DNA from: Pannonibacter phragmitetus DSM 14782
Lineage (GTDB): Bacteria; Pseudomonadota; Alphaproteobacteria; Rhizobiales; Stappiaceae
Length of the DNA: 64,000 nt
Assembly (NCBI RefSeq): GCF_000382365.1
Contig: NZ_KB908215.1
Span: forward strand, 558,001-622,000
Direction: 5' to 3'
Under the pieces are notes generated by a model. That model searched no databases and was not told the origin of the DNA. It worked only from the letters and a program-made list of their open reading frames with translations. Within the stretch, counting starts at the first letter, position 1; every line of letters begins with the position of its first letter. Positions 54,296 to 62,445 of the stretch are shown here, one piece after another. The translations under genes and the position numbers were made by a program.

Positions 54296-55309
54296 TCAAT
54301 GGGCGGCCGCAAGCTCCCCGGCCAGCTTCTCGTTCTCAAGCCGCTGGTGCTTCGGCAGCGGAATGAGGCCGATCATAGCCAGATATCCGTCGGGCCCCAG
54401 AGCTTTTTCAGATGCAAACTCAAGGAGATATTCCTCAAGCCCCGGAACCTTTCCCAGATGCTCCTTCTTGACGTAGAAATAGAGCGGCCGGGACAGAGGA
54501 TAGGTTCCAGCCGCAATATTTCCTGCAGACGGCTCTACTCCTGAGATGCTGACAGGTTTCAGGTCGCCACGGTTCCGTTCGAGGAACGAGTAGCCGAAGA
54601 TGCCGAGCGCCTTGGGGTTCTGCTCGAGCATTGTCACGACGAGGTCATCGTTCTCGCCCGTCTCCAGAAACGATCCGTCCTGCCGCAACTCATGACAGGC
54701 GGCCCCCTTCAGGCCAAGGCTGCCTGCGTCCGCAAGTGCGGCGCAGCCTTGCTCCATGGCAATTTCGACAAATGTATCACGGGTGCCGGAAGTCGGCGGC
54801 GGGCCGAGGATCTCAATACGCTTGTCCGGTAGCGTGCTGCCGATCTGACGCCAGGATTGAAAGGGGTTATCCTGCAGTTTACCTTCAACCGGAACCTTGC
54901 GGGCCAGACCCAGAAAGACCTGATCCAGGGAAAGATTCATGTCAGCGCCGCTGGCTGCACCCGCTAGCACGATGCCATCGAAGCCGAAGCGGATTTCAAC
55001 CGGTGTCACGCCATTTGCGCGGCATTCCTCCAGTTCGGCCGGTTTCATCGGTCTGGACGCATTTGTCACATCAGGTGTGGCATCTCCGGATCCAGCACAG
55101 AACAGCTTGATACCGCCTCCGGTGCCAGTGGACTCAATGACCGGGAACTTTCCGCCGTTTTTCAGGGAAACCTGTTCAGCAACCGCGGCAGCGAAGGGAT
55201 AGACAGTAGAAGACCCGACAATCTGTACCTTGTCACGCGCCAGCGCCAGCTCGCCTGCGCCCAGGAAGACCGTCAGAAGCAGTGCAACTCCAAGACCAAC
55301 TCTTGTCAT
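54296..55309 (-). CDS. PstS-like phosphate-binding protein (second paralogue)
   Basis: This 337-residue exported protein has a signal peptide (VALLLTVFLGAGELALA) and the same blocks as its neighbour: IVGSSTVYPFAAAVAEQVSL, VIESTGTGGGIKLFCAGSG, VTNASRPMKPAELEEC and PPPTSGTRDTFVEIAM. It is clearly homologous to the downstream PstS but diverged through most of its length (for example a Glu/Asn/Asp-containing GENDDLVVTML segment). A tandem copy may differ in affinity, or bind phosphonate or phosphite instead. It has its own Pho-box promoter. Confidence 0.9.
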   Translation of the reverse strand: MTRVGLGVALLLTVFLGAGELALARDKVQIVGSSTVYPFAAAVAEQVSLKNGGKFPVIESTGTGGGIKLFCAGSGDATPDVTNASRPMKPAELEECRANGVTPVEIRFGFDGIVLAGAASGADMNLSLDQVFLGLARKVPVEGKLQDNPFQSWRQIGSTLPDKRIEILGPPPTSGTRDTFVEIAMEQGCAALADAGSLGLKGAACHELRQDGSFLETGENDDLVVTMLEQNPKALGIFGYSFLERNRGDLKPVSISGVEPSAGNIAAGTYPLSRPLYFYVKKEHLGKVPGLEEYLLEFASEKALGPDGYLAMIGLIPLPKHQRLENEKLAGELAAAH

Positions 55310-55407
55310 GCTGAAGATCTCCGGCGTGCGGCTCTGTCTGGCGTGACCTTGTTCGTGTGATGGCCACTCGGCAGGACTGCCTATAGCACATGTCCTAATG
55401 AGACGAT

Positions 55408-55425
55408 GTGAGAGTTATGTGACGT
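55408..55425 (-). promoter_or_regulatory. Pho box before the second pstS paralogue
   Basis: ACGTCAC-ATAA-CTCTCAC on the minus strand matches the core TCA of both CTGTCAT half-sites with the correct 4-nt spacer. It sits 98 nt upstream of the ATG, between phoR and the gene. Confidence 0.6.
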
Positions 55426-55443
55426 CCTGCAGATATAAAGGCG

Positions 55444-56784
55444 TCAACGTGCAGTTGCCACTCCCGTTTGCCCGTCAGCGGGGAAGGTGATCGAGAATGC
55501 GGCCCCCTGCCCCGGCTGGCTTTCGATATCCAGCCGGGCCCTGTGCCGGGTCAGGATGTGCTTGACAATGGCGAGCCCGAGCCCCGTGCCCTTCATGGCG
55601 CGGCTGGAGGCAACATCGACGCGGTAGAAGCGTTCCGTCAGCCGCGGCAGGTGTTCAGACGAAATGCCCTCGCCATAGTCCCGTACGGTCAGCACCCAGC
55701 CCTGCCCGCTTGCCTGCGGGCGGACCGAGACATCCACACGCTTGCCAGTGCTCCCGTATTTCAACGCATTTTCCACGAGGTTCTCGGTCACCTGGATCAG
55801 CTCATCGCGGTCACCGCGGACGACCGCCTCCTGCTCGGGCACTTCCACGTGCACCTCCATGCCAAGTTCACGGGCCAGCGGAGACAGGGCGTCATTGGTG
55901 TGGTGTACAGCCTCGCGCAGATCCACCAGCTTGTCCGGACGCACATGGGCTTTCAGCTCGATGCGGGACAGGGACAGGATGTCATCGATCAGTCGGCGCA
56001 TCCTGTTCGCCTGTTCCAGCATGATGCCAAGGAACCGCTCCCGTGCCCGCGCATCGTCCTTGGCTGGCCCTTGCAGGGTTTCGATGAAGCCCGTGAGCGA
56101 CGCCAGAGGTGTGCGCAGCTCATGGCTGGCGTTGGCGACGAAATCGGTGCGCATGCGCTCCAGCCGGCGCTGCTCGGTCAGGTCCCGCAGGGCCACCAGC
56201 AGAAAATCGGGCGTGGCAGGCTCAGGCTGCCCCGGCTTCAGCGAGGGCAGGTAGATCGGCGCGATACTGGCTTCGAACCAGGATTCGGTCGGCACTTTTT
56301 CCGCCCATTCGATCCGCTCCACCGTGCCTTGCGAGCGGGCGCGGTCGAAGGCTTCCAGCAGGGATGGCGTGCGCAGGCCGAAGGAGATCGGGTCTCCCGG
56401 ACGGACAGCCGGATATTGATCCCGGGCCAGCGTGTTCACATAGCGGGTGATGCCACGCCCGTCGGCAATGAAACAGGGCATGGGCAGCGCGTCGGCCGTC
56501 ACCTTGATGCCGGTTCCGGGCCACATGCGGCGAAGATCGCGCTTGTTCTCAAGCTGCAGGGCCCGCACGGAATCGCTGCGGCGGGGGCCAAGGGCTGCAG
56601 CCAGGAATATGGCGAAGAACCCGCACAGCACGGCAACAAGCGGAATGCGGAAGACGGCCCAAAGCAGAATCAGAACGGCACCTGCCGTGAACAGAACCCA
56701 GCGCGCATCCTTCAGGCGTTGCGACGGCCTTGCCTGCAGCTCGCGCGGAGGCAGCTTTTCGTCTTCAGTCTGTGTATCGGTCAT
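55444..56784 (-). CDS. phoR: Phosphate regulon sensor kinase PhoR
   Basis: This 446-residue histidine kinase has two N-terminal membrane helices (WVLFTAGAVLILLWAVF and LVAVLCGFFAIFLAAAL), a PAS-like domain (residues 110-215), and the phospho-accepting H-box FVANASHELRTPLASL. The ATPase domain shows N-box NLVENALKYGS, G1 DYGEGIS, F-box LTERFYRVD and G2 GTGLGLAIVKH. It should sense phosphate status through PstSCAB/PhoU and phosphorylate PhoB. The ATG at 56784 (MTDTQTEDE) is preferred to one 12 codons earlier. It heads the pho/pst group. Confidence 0.96.
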   Translation of the reverse strand: MTDTQTEDEKLPPRELQARPSQRLKDARWVLFTAGAVLILLWAVFRIPLVAVLCGFFAIFLAAALGPRRSDSVRALQLENKRDLRRMWPGTGIKVTADALPMPCFIADGRGITRYVNTLARDQYPAVRPGDPISFGLRTPSLLEAFDRARSQGTVERIEWAEKVPTESWFEASIAPIYLPSLKPGQPEPATPDFLLVALRDLTEQRRLERMRTDFVANASHELRTPLASLTGFIETLQGPAKDDARARERFLGIMLEQANRMRRLIDDILSLSRIELKAHVRPDKLVDLREAVHHTNDALSPLARELGMEVHVEVPEQEAVVRGDRDELIQVTENLVENALKYGSTGKRVDVSVRPQASGQGWVLTVRDYGEGISSEHLPRLTERFYRVDVASSRAMKGTGLGLAIVKHILTRHRARLDIESQPGQGAAFSITFPADGQTGVATAR

Positions 56785-56855
56785 CGCGAACCTGTGCCTG
56801 CTTCCGCCCCGCCGCCTCAAGGGAATATCATGAGCCGGTGAAATAACCCGGCTCT

Positions 56856-56873
56856 ATGTCACTCACACGACAA
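56856..56873 (-). promoter_or_regulatory. Pho box before phoR
   Basis: TTGTCGT-GTGA-GTGACAT on the minus strand matches the CTGTCAT-N4-CTGTCAT pattern at five of seven positions in each half. It lies 72 nt upstream of the phoR ATG, consistent with autoregulation of the two-component pair. Confidence 0.6.
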
Positions 56874-57014
56874 AAACCAGATTAGCGTATCGAACCAACG
56901 CCCAGATGAATGTCCCGTGTCATTTTAACGGCATTTCCCAGGTTCTGCCGCTCTGCGAAATGACACGCGCGCAAGCCTCTCGGGGCCAGGCTGCAACGGC
57001 CGGACAGGCAGAAC

Positions 57015-57497
57015 TCAGCCGGAGGTGATGTAGCGTGACGAGGCTGCCTTCGTCAGGGCTTCCAGCAAACGCGGCCAACCAGCTCCGGAGGCCATGAACG
57101 CCCGGTAATCCTCGCCTGCCGCGCCGTGGCGGATGAAATCCCCGTGAGCGACTTCGAGGCGCGTCGTCTCTCCGGCATCGCGGAAGGACAGCACCACCCG
57201 GCTCGCTGCCGAAGGATCGGCAACAGGCTTCCCGTCCGGGCCGATTTGCCAGGCAAGCCGCAGATAGAGCGGCGCTTCAATGGACAGGACCGTGCCCCAG
57301 ATGACGCGGCGGCCATCCTCACCCACCCGCGAGCAGGCCCCGCCCAGATGCGGATCAATGATGACGTCCTGAGCGGACTGGCCGAAGAAGGGGTCGTGCC
57401 TTGGCCACCAGGAGGCAATCCTGTCCACAGTCAGGGCAAAGGCCGCTTCGCGCTTGAGGGGAAGAACGGCTTCCAGGGAAAGAGCATGTTCGGGCAT
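57015..57497 (-). CDS. SRPBCC (AHSA1-like) domain protein
   Basis: This 160-residue single-domain protein has the START-like fold. It begins HALSLEAVLPLKREAAFALT, followed by WWPRHDPF (a Trp pair typical of the AHSA1/START superfamily), and RVIWGTVLSIEAPLYLRLAW, VLSFRDAGETTRLEVAHGDF, and a C-terminal helix that closes the hydrophobic cavity (WPRLLEALTKAA). The ligand is unknown. The start at 57497 gives the family N-terminus; an earlier in-frame ATG looks non-coding. Confidence 0.82.
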   Translation of the reverse strand: MPEHALSLEAVLPLKREAAFALTVDRIASWWPRHDPFFGQSAQDVIIDPHLGGACSRVGEDGRRVIWGTVLSIEAPLYLRLAWQIGPDGKPVADPSAASRVVLSFRDAGETTRLEVAHGDFIRHGAAGEDYRAFMASGAGWPRLLEALTKAASSRYITSG

Positions 57498-57726
57498 GGG
57501 GCCTTGCCTGTCCTCATCTGGCTGGTCGTGTGAGCGGCCGCGCACACCTCTCCTTCGGGGAAAGACAGCGCCGCCCATCGCTTTCTAACCCGTCCACATT
57601 ACCGCTTCATGCCAGTGGCGCCAATGCGACCGGTCAATCAAAACGGGAAACGGTTGTGTGCCGGAGCTGACAATTGCTTGACTTGACTTGTCCCGCGCTG
57701 AACAGATGGGCCGGAACAGGCGATAG

Positions 57727-57790
57727 CAAGGCTATGAGATGCTGACGCATCGCGCCTTGAAATTGCTCAGGCGCCGCAAGGGCTTTCCCG
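57727..57790 (+). repeat. Dispersed two-hairpin element, copy C (partial)
   Basis: This copy keeps hairpin 1: CAAGGC (57727-57732), GATGC-TGAC-GCATC (57738-57751), GCCTTG (57754-57759), and the linker with AAATTGCTCAGGCGCCGC. Sequence after the linker shows no clear hairpin 2. It lies in a divergent region, and its ATG at 57739 is in frame with the following gene. Confidence 0.78.
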
Positions 57791-57807
57791 CTCCAAAGAT
57801 ACCGGTG

Positions 57808-58722
57808 ATGACGAAACTGCAGCACGATCTTTCCTTCGATCCGCGCCATGGCGAGCCGGTGGAGGTGGCCCCCGGCATCCGGCGGCTGACGGTGAACAAT
57901 CCCGGCCCTTTCACGTTTCATGGCACCAACACCTATCTGATCGGCGAGGGCGAGGTGGCCGTGCTGGACCCGGGCCCGGAGGATGAAGCGCATCTGCAGG
58001 CCATTCTGGCCGCAACCCGCGGCCAGAGCGTCACCGCCATTCTCGTCAGCCACACTCACAAGGATCACTCCCCCGCCGCTGCACGGCTTGCCGCGCTCAC
58101 CGGTGCTCCGGTACTCGGCTGCGCGCCCCACCGGGCTGCACGTGCCCTGCATGGCAACGAGGTCAATCCGCTGGATGCCAGCGCCGACATGGACTACCGG
58201 CCGGACCGGCAGCTGGCGGATGCAGAGCGCTTCACCGCCGGCGGGCGCCTGTTCGAGGCGGTGGAAACACCTGGCCACACGGCCAATCACCTCGCCTTCG
58301 CCCTGCCGGATGACGGGGTGATATTCTCCGCCGATCATGTCATGGCATGGTCCACCTCCATCGTCGCTCCCCCGGACGGATCGATGCAGGCCTATCTTCA
58401 GTCCCTCGACAGGATGATGGAGCGCAGCGAAAGCCTCTATCTGCCCGGTCACGGCGGCCTGCTGCAGGGGGCGCAGGACTACATGGCCGCCCTGAAGGCA
58501 CACCGGATGCAGCGCGAGGCAGCCATCCTCGGCGTGCTGCATCGTCTTGGCCAGTCGGACATTCCGCAGATCGTCGAGGCCGTTTACACCGGTCTGGACC
58601 CGCGCCTGAAGGGCGCCGCAGCTCTTTCCGTCTTCGCACAGCTGGAGCGGCTGGTGGAGACAGGGGCGGTGCAGTGCGATGGAGAGGCGCGGCTCGAAGG
58701 GCTCTACAGGGCGGCGCCCTGA
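57808..58722 (+). CDS. MBL-fold metallo-hydrolase with C-terminal winged helix (LACTB2-like)
   Basis: This 304-residue metal-dependent hydrolase has the metal motif VSHTHKDHSPAA (HxHxDH), then VETPGHTANHLAF (His), IFSADHVMAW (Asp) and LYLPGHGGLLQG (His). A helical C-terminal domain (GVLHRLGQSDIPQIVEAV) resembles the winged helix of LACTB2-like enzymes. Substrate unknown; relatives act on thioesters, glyoxal adducts or RNA. I prefer the ATG at 57808, where the fold begins. The repeat just upstream supplies an in-frame ATG at 57739 that would add 23 residues, 15 of them repeat-encoded. Confidence 0.85.
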   Translation: MTKLQHDLSFDPRHGEPVEVAPGIRRLTVNNPGPFTFHGTNTYLIGEGEVAVLDPGPEDEAHLQAILAATRGQSVTAILVSHTHKDHSPAAARLAALTGAPVLGCAPHRAARALHGNEVNPLDASADMDYRPDRQLADAERFTAGGRLFEAVETPGHTANHLAFALPDDGVIFSADHVMAWSTSIVAPPDGSMQAYLQSLDRMMERSESLYLPGHGGLLQGAQDYMAALKAHRMQREAAILGVLHRLGQSDIPQIVEAVYTGLDPRLKGAAALSVFAQLERLVETGAVQCDGEARLEGLYRAAP

Positions 58723-58753
58723 AACCTCGCGCCTGAAATCTCACGCCTGATAT

Positions 58754-58850
58754 CAAGGCTCCCGGATGCTGGCGCATCAGGCCCTGACGTTGCTCACACG
58801 CCGCACCGGGTTGCCCCCTGCTCAACAGGTACCAAACTCATTGAGGGGCC
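58754..58850 (+). repeat. Dispersed two-hairpin element, copy D (diverged)
   Basis: Hairpin 1 survives as CAAGGC ... GATGC-TGGC-GCATC ... GCCCTG (58754-58786), with the linker TTGCTCACACGCCGC. The second hairpin is unclear; CCCCTG and AGGGG might still pair. It lies between the convergent MBL-fold and DUF1499 genes. Confidence 0.7.
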
Positions 58851-59821
58851 GTATTACCCTGCGTGCCATCCCCTTGATAAATCTCGTCAAACTCCGGCTC
58901 GGCGGCGGCAGGCTCCGGCGCCTGATAGGGCTTGAAGCCGGGCAAGGGAACCGGACGGCCAGCATCTTCCTGCGGCTGTTCGGTGAGGAGCGGCAGTTCT
59001 TCGGCCTGAGCACGGGCCTCCTCCGCTTCCTCTTCAGTGACGTTGAGGCGGCCGATGTTGCCATAGGCTTCGGTCAAGGCCGCATCGAGATCCCGGTAGA
59101 ACCCACGGATCTGCTGGGCATTGAACCCCAGATCATGCGCGGCGAAACGCGAACTGGCCCGCACATCGAGGATGGAGCCGGTCACGTCCGGCTCCACACG
59201 CACGGAAATGCCGGCCGGAAGGCCGATGAACGGCACCCGGGCGATCGCCTGCAGCAGGCTGGGAGAATCGCGCATGTCGGGCGGCAGTTCGGTGACAATC
59301 TCCCAGCCGTTCTTTTCCATCACCTTGCGCACCGCCGCATGCAGATCAACCGGCTCCAGCCGGAAACGGCGCGAGACGATTTCCGGATAGGCCAGCGTCT
59401 GCAGGGTTGCATCGAAGCGCGGCGGCGCGAGAGCATCACGGGCGGAAAGCGCCTCAACTGCCGGAGGCGGATCGGACGGGTCCGTGCTGATATCATTGAG
59501 CTGGGGAAACATGTTCCAGCCGGCAGCCAGAAGCGTCAGCGGCACCAGCAGAACAAGGCCGTAAAACACCGCGCGCACGGCATCGCCGACGCCGGTCCCG
59601 CCACGCTGCCACCACAGCACGATGGCCGCAATGGCCAGACAAAGACCGGAAAGCCCGAGCGCGGCGCCGAGCAGCAGGCTGAGTTCAAGCTGGTTGGCTG
59701 CAATGATCCCGCTTCGATAGGCCACGGCGGCGGCAAGCAGGGTCGGAACGCCCATCGCCGCCATGAAGCGCGAGGTGCGTCCAAGCCCGGATCGCGGAAC
59801 GGGATACCGCTTTCTCACCAC
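58838..59821 (-). CDS. DUF1499 membrane protein
   Basis: This 327-residue protein has three hydrophobic helices (about residues 18-35, 45-68, 82-103) and then a soluble domain matching DUF1499. That domain includes TDPSDPPPAVE, YPEIVSRRFRLEPVDLHAA, GISVRVEPDVTGSILDVRAS and GFNAQQIRGFYRDLDAALTE. A Glu/Pro-rich tail follows. The start is a GTG at 59821 (GTG GTG AGA AAG), with GGGAG nearby. The family has no known function. The gene is separated from the HAD gene upstream on the same strand by 128 nt. Confidence 0.8.
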   Translation of the reverse strand: MVRKRYPVPRSGLGRTSRFMAAMGVPTLLAAAVAYRSGIIAANQLELSLLLGAALGLSGLCLAIAAIVLWWQRGGTGVGDAVRAVFYGLVLLVPLTLLAAGWNMFPQLNDISTDPSDPPPAVEALSARDALAPPRFDATLQTLAYPEIVSRRFRLEPVDLHAAVRKVMEKNGWEIVTELPPDMRDSPSLLQAIARVPFIGLPAGISVRVEPDVTGSILDVRASSRFAAHDLGFNAQQIRGFYRDLDAALTEAYGNIGRLNVTEEEAEEARAQAEELPLLTEQPQEDAGRPVPLPGFKPYQAPEPAAAEPEFDEIYQGDGTQGNTAPQ

Positions 59822-59949
59822 CTGCTCCCCTGCCCGGCCCGACTGGGCCCGTTGCCGGAATGGCCGCCGGACGGCAGCATCCCTATCTGGGTGCCGTCTG
59901 TCACCGGCAAAAGCAAGAGAAGAAACGCAGCTCCCGGACCGGGATGCAT

Positions 59950-60681
59950 TCAGTGCACCGGCATCATCGCATCAAGCCAGTCCAGAAGATCATCAAGACC
60001 GGTGAGAACATGATCTGCATGCGGCGCCAGAACATCTGCACCGATGGTGCCCGTGGCGACGGCCACCGCAACGGCACCCGCCTGACGGCCCGCATGCATG
60101 TCATGCAGGCTGTCCCCCACCATGGCGACCTCGTGCGGGTGCAGGCCGTTCTGCTCCTGGAAGGCCATGACCATGCCGGGTGCAGGCTTTGCCCCGAAGC
60201 CGCTGTCATAGCCGTAGATCTGGGCAAAGCACTGCTCGATGCCCAATGCGCGCATCTGGGCTCGGGCGGAGCTTTCCGTGTCGTTGGTGGCAATGCCGAG
60301 GATGTAGCCGGCGTCATGCAGCGTGCGGATCGTCGGCTCCAGCGCCGGGAACGGCGCAAGGCTTTCAAGGCCATAGGCCTTCAGATGCGCTTCGATCTCG
60401 CGCAGCAGCGCCGTGGTGTCGGCAATGCCCATCACCTGCGCCCATTCACCGATGACCGCATCATTCGCACCCGCCACGAAGGGAGAATGCGGCTCGAACA
60501 GGCCAGCTTCCAGATTGAAGGCTGTGATCCGCGCCAATTCGGTCTTCACCACCGCATTTCCGGCCGCCATCGTGTCGAGCAGCCGGGCAAAGGCGGGCGA
60601 CCAGGTCTGCTGGAAGTCGATCAGCGTGCCGTCCTTGTCGAACAGGATTGCCTTGACCGGGGTTTGCGGCCGTGTGCTCAT
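59950..60681 (-). CDS. HAD family phosphatase (phosphoglycolate phosphatase-like)
   Basis: This 243-residue Mg-dependent phosphatase has motif I AILFDKDGTLIDF (nucleophile Asp), motif II IATNDTES, the Lys in GFGAKPAPGM, and motif IV MVGDSLHDMHAGRQAG. An alpha-helical cap domain occupies residues 25-90. It is similar to Gph-type enzymes that remove 2-phosphoglycolate after DNA repair, but small HAD enzymes vary in substrate. The ATG at 60681 (MSTRPQTPVK) is preferred to one further upstream. Confidence 0.85.
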   Translation of the reverse strand: MSTRPQTPVKAILFDKDGTLIDFQQTWSPAFARLLDTMAAGNAVVKTELARITAFNLEAGLFEPHSPFVAGANDAVIGEWAQVMGIADTTALLREIEAHLKAYGLESLAPFPALEPTIRTLHDAGYILGIATNDTESSARAQMRALGIEQCFAQIYGYDSGFGAKPAPGMVMAFQEQNGLHPHEVAMVGDSLHDMHAGRQAGAVAVAVATGTIGADVLAPHADHVLTGLDDLLDWLDAMMPVH

Positions 60682-60834
60682 GCCTTGCGTCTCCGATGCC
60701 CGGAGCCGGACACGAAAGGCCGGAAACGGGACCAAACTTCTGTTGCGGGCTGATTCCACCCTTTTGCGCAGACAGACATGACTTTCCCGCCCATGCAAGA
60801 CCCGACTGAACGGAGAAGACGGTTTCCTTGGATT

Positions 60835-61020
60835 TTATCCCGGTGCAACCATCCATTTGCCTTTTGCCGCCTTCAGAACGGCGAACCTCGCTTGCCCTTT
60901 TTCAAGGCGTGAGCGGATTGTAACAAGACGACACTTTATTTGACCGGCTTTAGCCTTCAACTCGCCCTGCCGAGTGATTAAGTCTTTACCAGACGTAAAC
61001 TGTCGAAGTTTACGTTTCAT
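60835..61020 (-). CDS. Possible small basic protein, 61 residues
   Basis: An open frame MKRKLRQFTSGKDLITRQGE continues with many Lys/Arg residues (RSRLEKGQARFAVLKAAKGK) to a stop at 60835. A GAGGAAAG site lies 7 nt before an ATG at 61024 and 11 nt before this one. The region is clearly less GC-rich than its neighbours. No homologue is recognised, and its start region overlaps a palindrome, so coding is uncertain. Confidence 0.3.
   Translation of the reverse strand: MKRKLRQFTSGKDLITRQGELKAKAGQIKCRLVTIRSRLEKGQARFAVLKAAKGKWMVAPG
60994..61014. promoter_or_regulatory. Perfect 8-bp palindrome
   Basis: CGTAAACT-GTCGA-AGTTTACG forms a perfect inverted repeat in an AT-richer intergenic stretch. It could be an operator for the small genes on either side or a hairpin. 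The rest of 60682-61140 contains no other supported feature. Confidence 0.4.
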
Positions 61021-61140
61021 TCATTGTCTTTCCTCTGTGTTTTTCCGGGAAAGACAAGAAAAAGCCCGCGCGAAAGCCACACAGATGCCGCAATCGGGCA
61101 TCACTGAGCGCGCCATTCAACGCCCAACGGACCAGAAACA

Positions 61141-61290
61141 ATGTCGACCCTTGCAAAGCAGACCCCGAAAGCCGCCGCTGCCCCGAACCTTGCGGATCTC
61201 TACAAGCCGCTCGGTATTCAGGCCGTGACCGCTGCTGCCATGTGCTTCAAGCAGAGCAAGGCCGCCAAGGCCGGCTCAACCGCCAAGTAA
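61141..61290 (+). CDS. Small protein, 49 residues
   Basis: The frame encodes MSTLAKQTPKAAAAPNLADL, then YKPLGIQAVTAAAMCFKQSK and a Lys/Ala-rich end. The composition is coherent (a helix with YKPLGIQAVTAAA and basic ends), and third codon positions are strongly GC-biased as in nearby genes. It resembles short conserved proteins of Hyphomicrobiales ending a helix of the IKAVAAA type, from memory only. No good ribosome site is visible before the ATG. Confidence 0.5.
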   Translation: MSTLAKQTPKAAAAPNLADLYKPLGIQAVTAAAMCFKQSKAAKAGSTAK

Positions 61291-61469
61291 CGCGCATGAC
61301 CGCTGATTTCTGAGCCGGGCATCTGAGGAGGGTGCCCGGCTCTTGCATTTTCCGCCCCCTCCCCGCAGAACGCGCTTTCACATCAGCCGCCATCCGTCGT
61401 CTTTCTGTCATGGTGGAATCGTATGCGGCGTGGCATCGTCACCCCGGCGCATCGGGCGGGAGTTCCTTC

Positions 61470-62444
61470 ATGATCATTGCATACACGCCTACCGCTGCCG
61501 CAATGGCCCGGGTGGAGGTCACCGGCAGCGCACAGATCCCGCCATCGGCCGTGTGGATTGACCTGTTCAATCCGACTTTCGAGGAACAGCGGCTGGCGGA
61601 AAAGCTCATGGGGGCCGAGATCCCGACGCGGGAGGAAATCTCCTCTATCGAGACCTCCGAACGCCTCTATGAAGAGCCTGGCGCCATCGTCATGACCGCG
61701 GTTCTGCCTCTGGCTGCGCGGATGCCGGATCCGCGCACGGCATCCGTGACCTTTGTGCTCAGTGCCCGCCGCCTAGTGACCGTCCGCTATGGCGAACCCC
61801 AGTCGATCCAGACATGCGCCCGGCGCGTGCAGCAGGATGGAACCATCCCGCGCAACGGCCCCGGCGTGCTGTTCGTGCTGCTGGACATCATCTGCGACCG
61901 CTGCGCCGATGTGATGGAGGAGGCCTCCGATGCCTTTGACCGCATGTCGATGCATGTGTTCGAGGAGGGCTTGAGCTCCCGCAAGGCGGAGACCTACCGC
62001 TCGGCCATCCGCACGCAGGGCCGCATCGGCCTGCAGGTCGCGCGCATGCATGATGTCTGCGCCAGCCTGACGCGGCTGTTCCTGTTCCTTGCGGCACGCT
62101 CCTCGCGCGTAAACCTGACGGACGAGCAGGTGGCCGCCTGCAAGATGCTGGGCCGGGACATCAATTCGATCAAGGAGCATGCCGACGCGCTTGATGCCAA
62201 GCTGAGCTTCCTGCTGGACGCCACCGTCGGCCTCGTCAATCTGGAGCAGAACCAGATCATCAAGATCTTCTCGGTTCTGGCCGTCGTGTTCCTGCCGCCG
62301 ACGCTGATCGCCTCGATCTACGGCATGAACTTTGCGAAGATGCCCGAGCTGGAATGGGCCTGGGGCTACCCCTATTCGATCGGCCTGATGGTTCTCTCCA
62401 TCCTGCTGACCTTCCTCTATTTCCGCTGGAAGAAGCTGCTCTGA
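61470..62444 (+). CDS. corA: CorA family magnesium transporter
   Basis: This 324-residue protein has a long cytoplasmic alpha/beta domain (WIDLFNPTFEEQRLAEKL, SVTFVLSARRLVTVRYGEP) and a stalk helix (ADALDAKLSFLLDATVGLVN). Two C-terminal membrane helices have the signature YGMNF between them, the GMN filter of CorA pentamers. It should transport Mg2+ (possibly Co2+/Ni2+). The ATG at 61470 has GGGAG 7 nt upstream; in-frame starts at 61332 and 61410 are less likely. Confidence 0.93.
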   Translation: MIIAYTPTAAAMARVEVTGSAQIPPSAVWIDLFNPTFEEQRLAEKLMGAEIPTREEISSIETSERLYEEPGAIVMTAVLPLAARMPDPRTASVTFVLSARRLVTVRYGEPQSIQTCARRVQQDGTIPRNGPGVLFVLLDIICDRCADVMEEASDAFDRMSMHVFEEGLSSRKAETYRSAIRTQGRIGLQVARMHDVCASLTRLFLFLAARSSRVNLTDEQVAACKMLGRDINSIKEHADALDAKLSFLLDATVGLVNLEQNQIIKIFSVLAVVFLPPTLIASIYGMNFAKMPELEWAWGYPYSIGLMVLSILLTFLYFRWKKLL

Positions 62445-62445
62445 T

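Noticed and set aside
55468-56841. A 457-codon plus-strand frame opposite phoR
   Set aside because: Kinase motifs are on the minus strand and the opposite frame has no domain.
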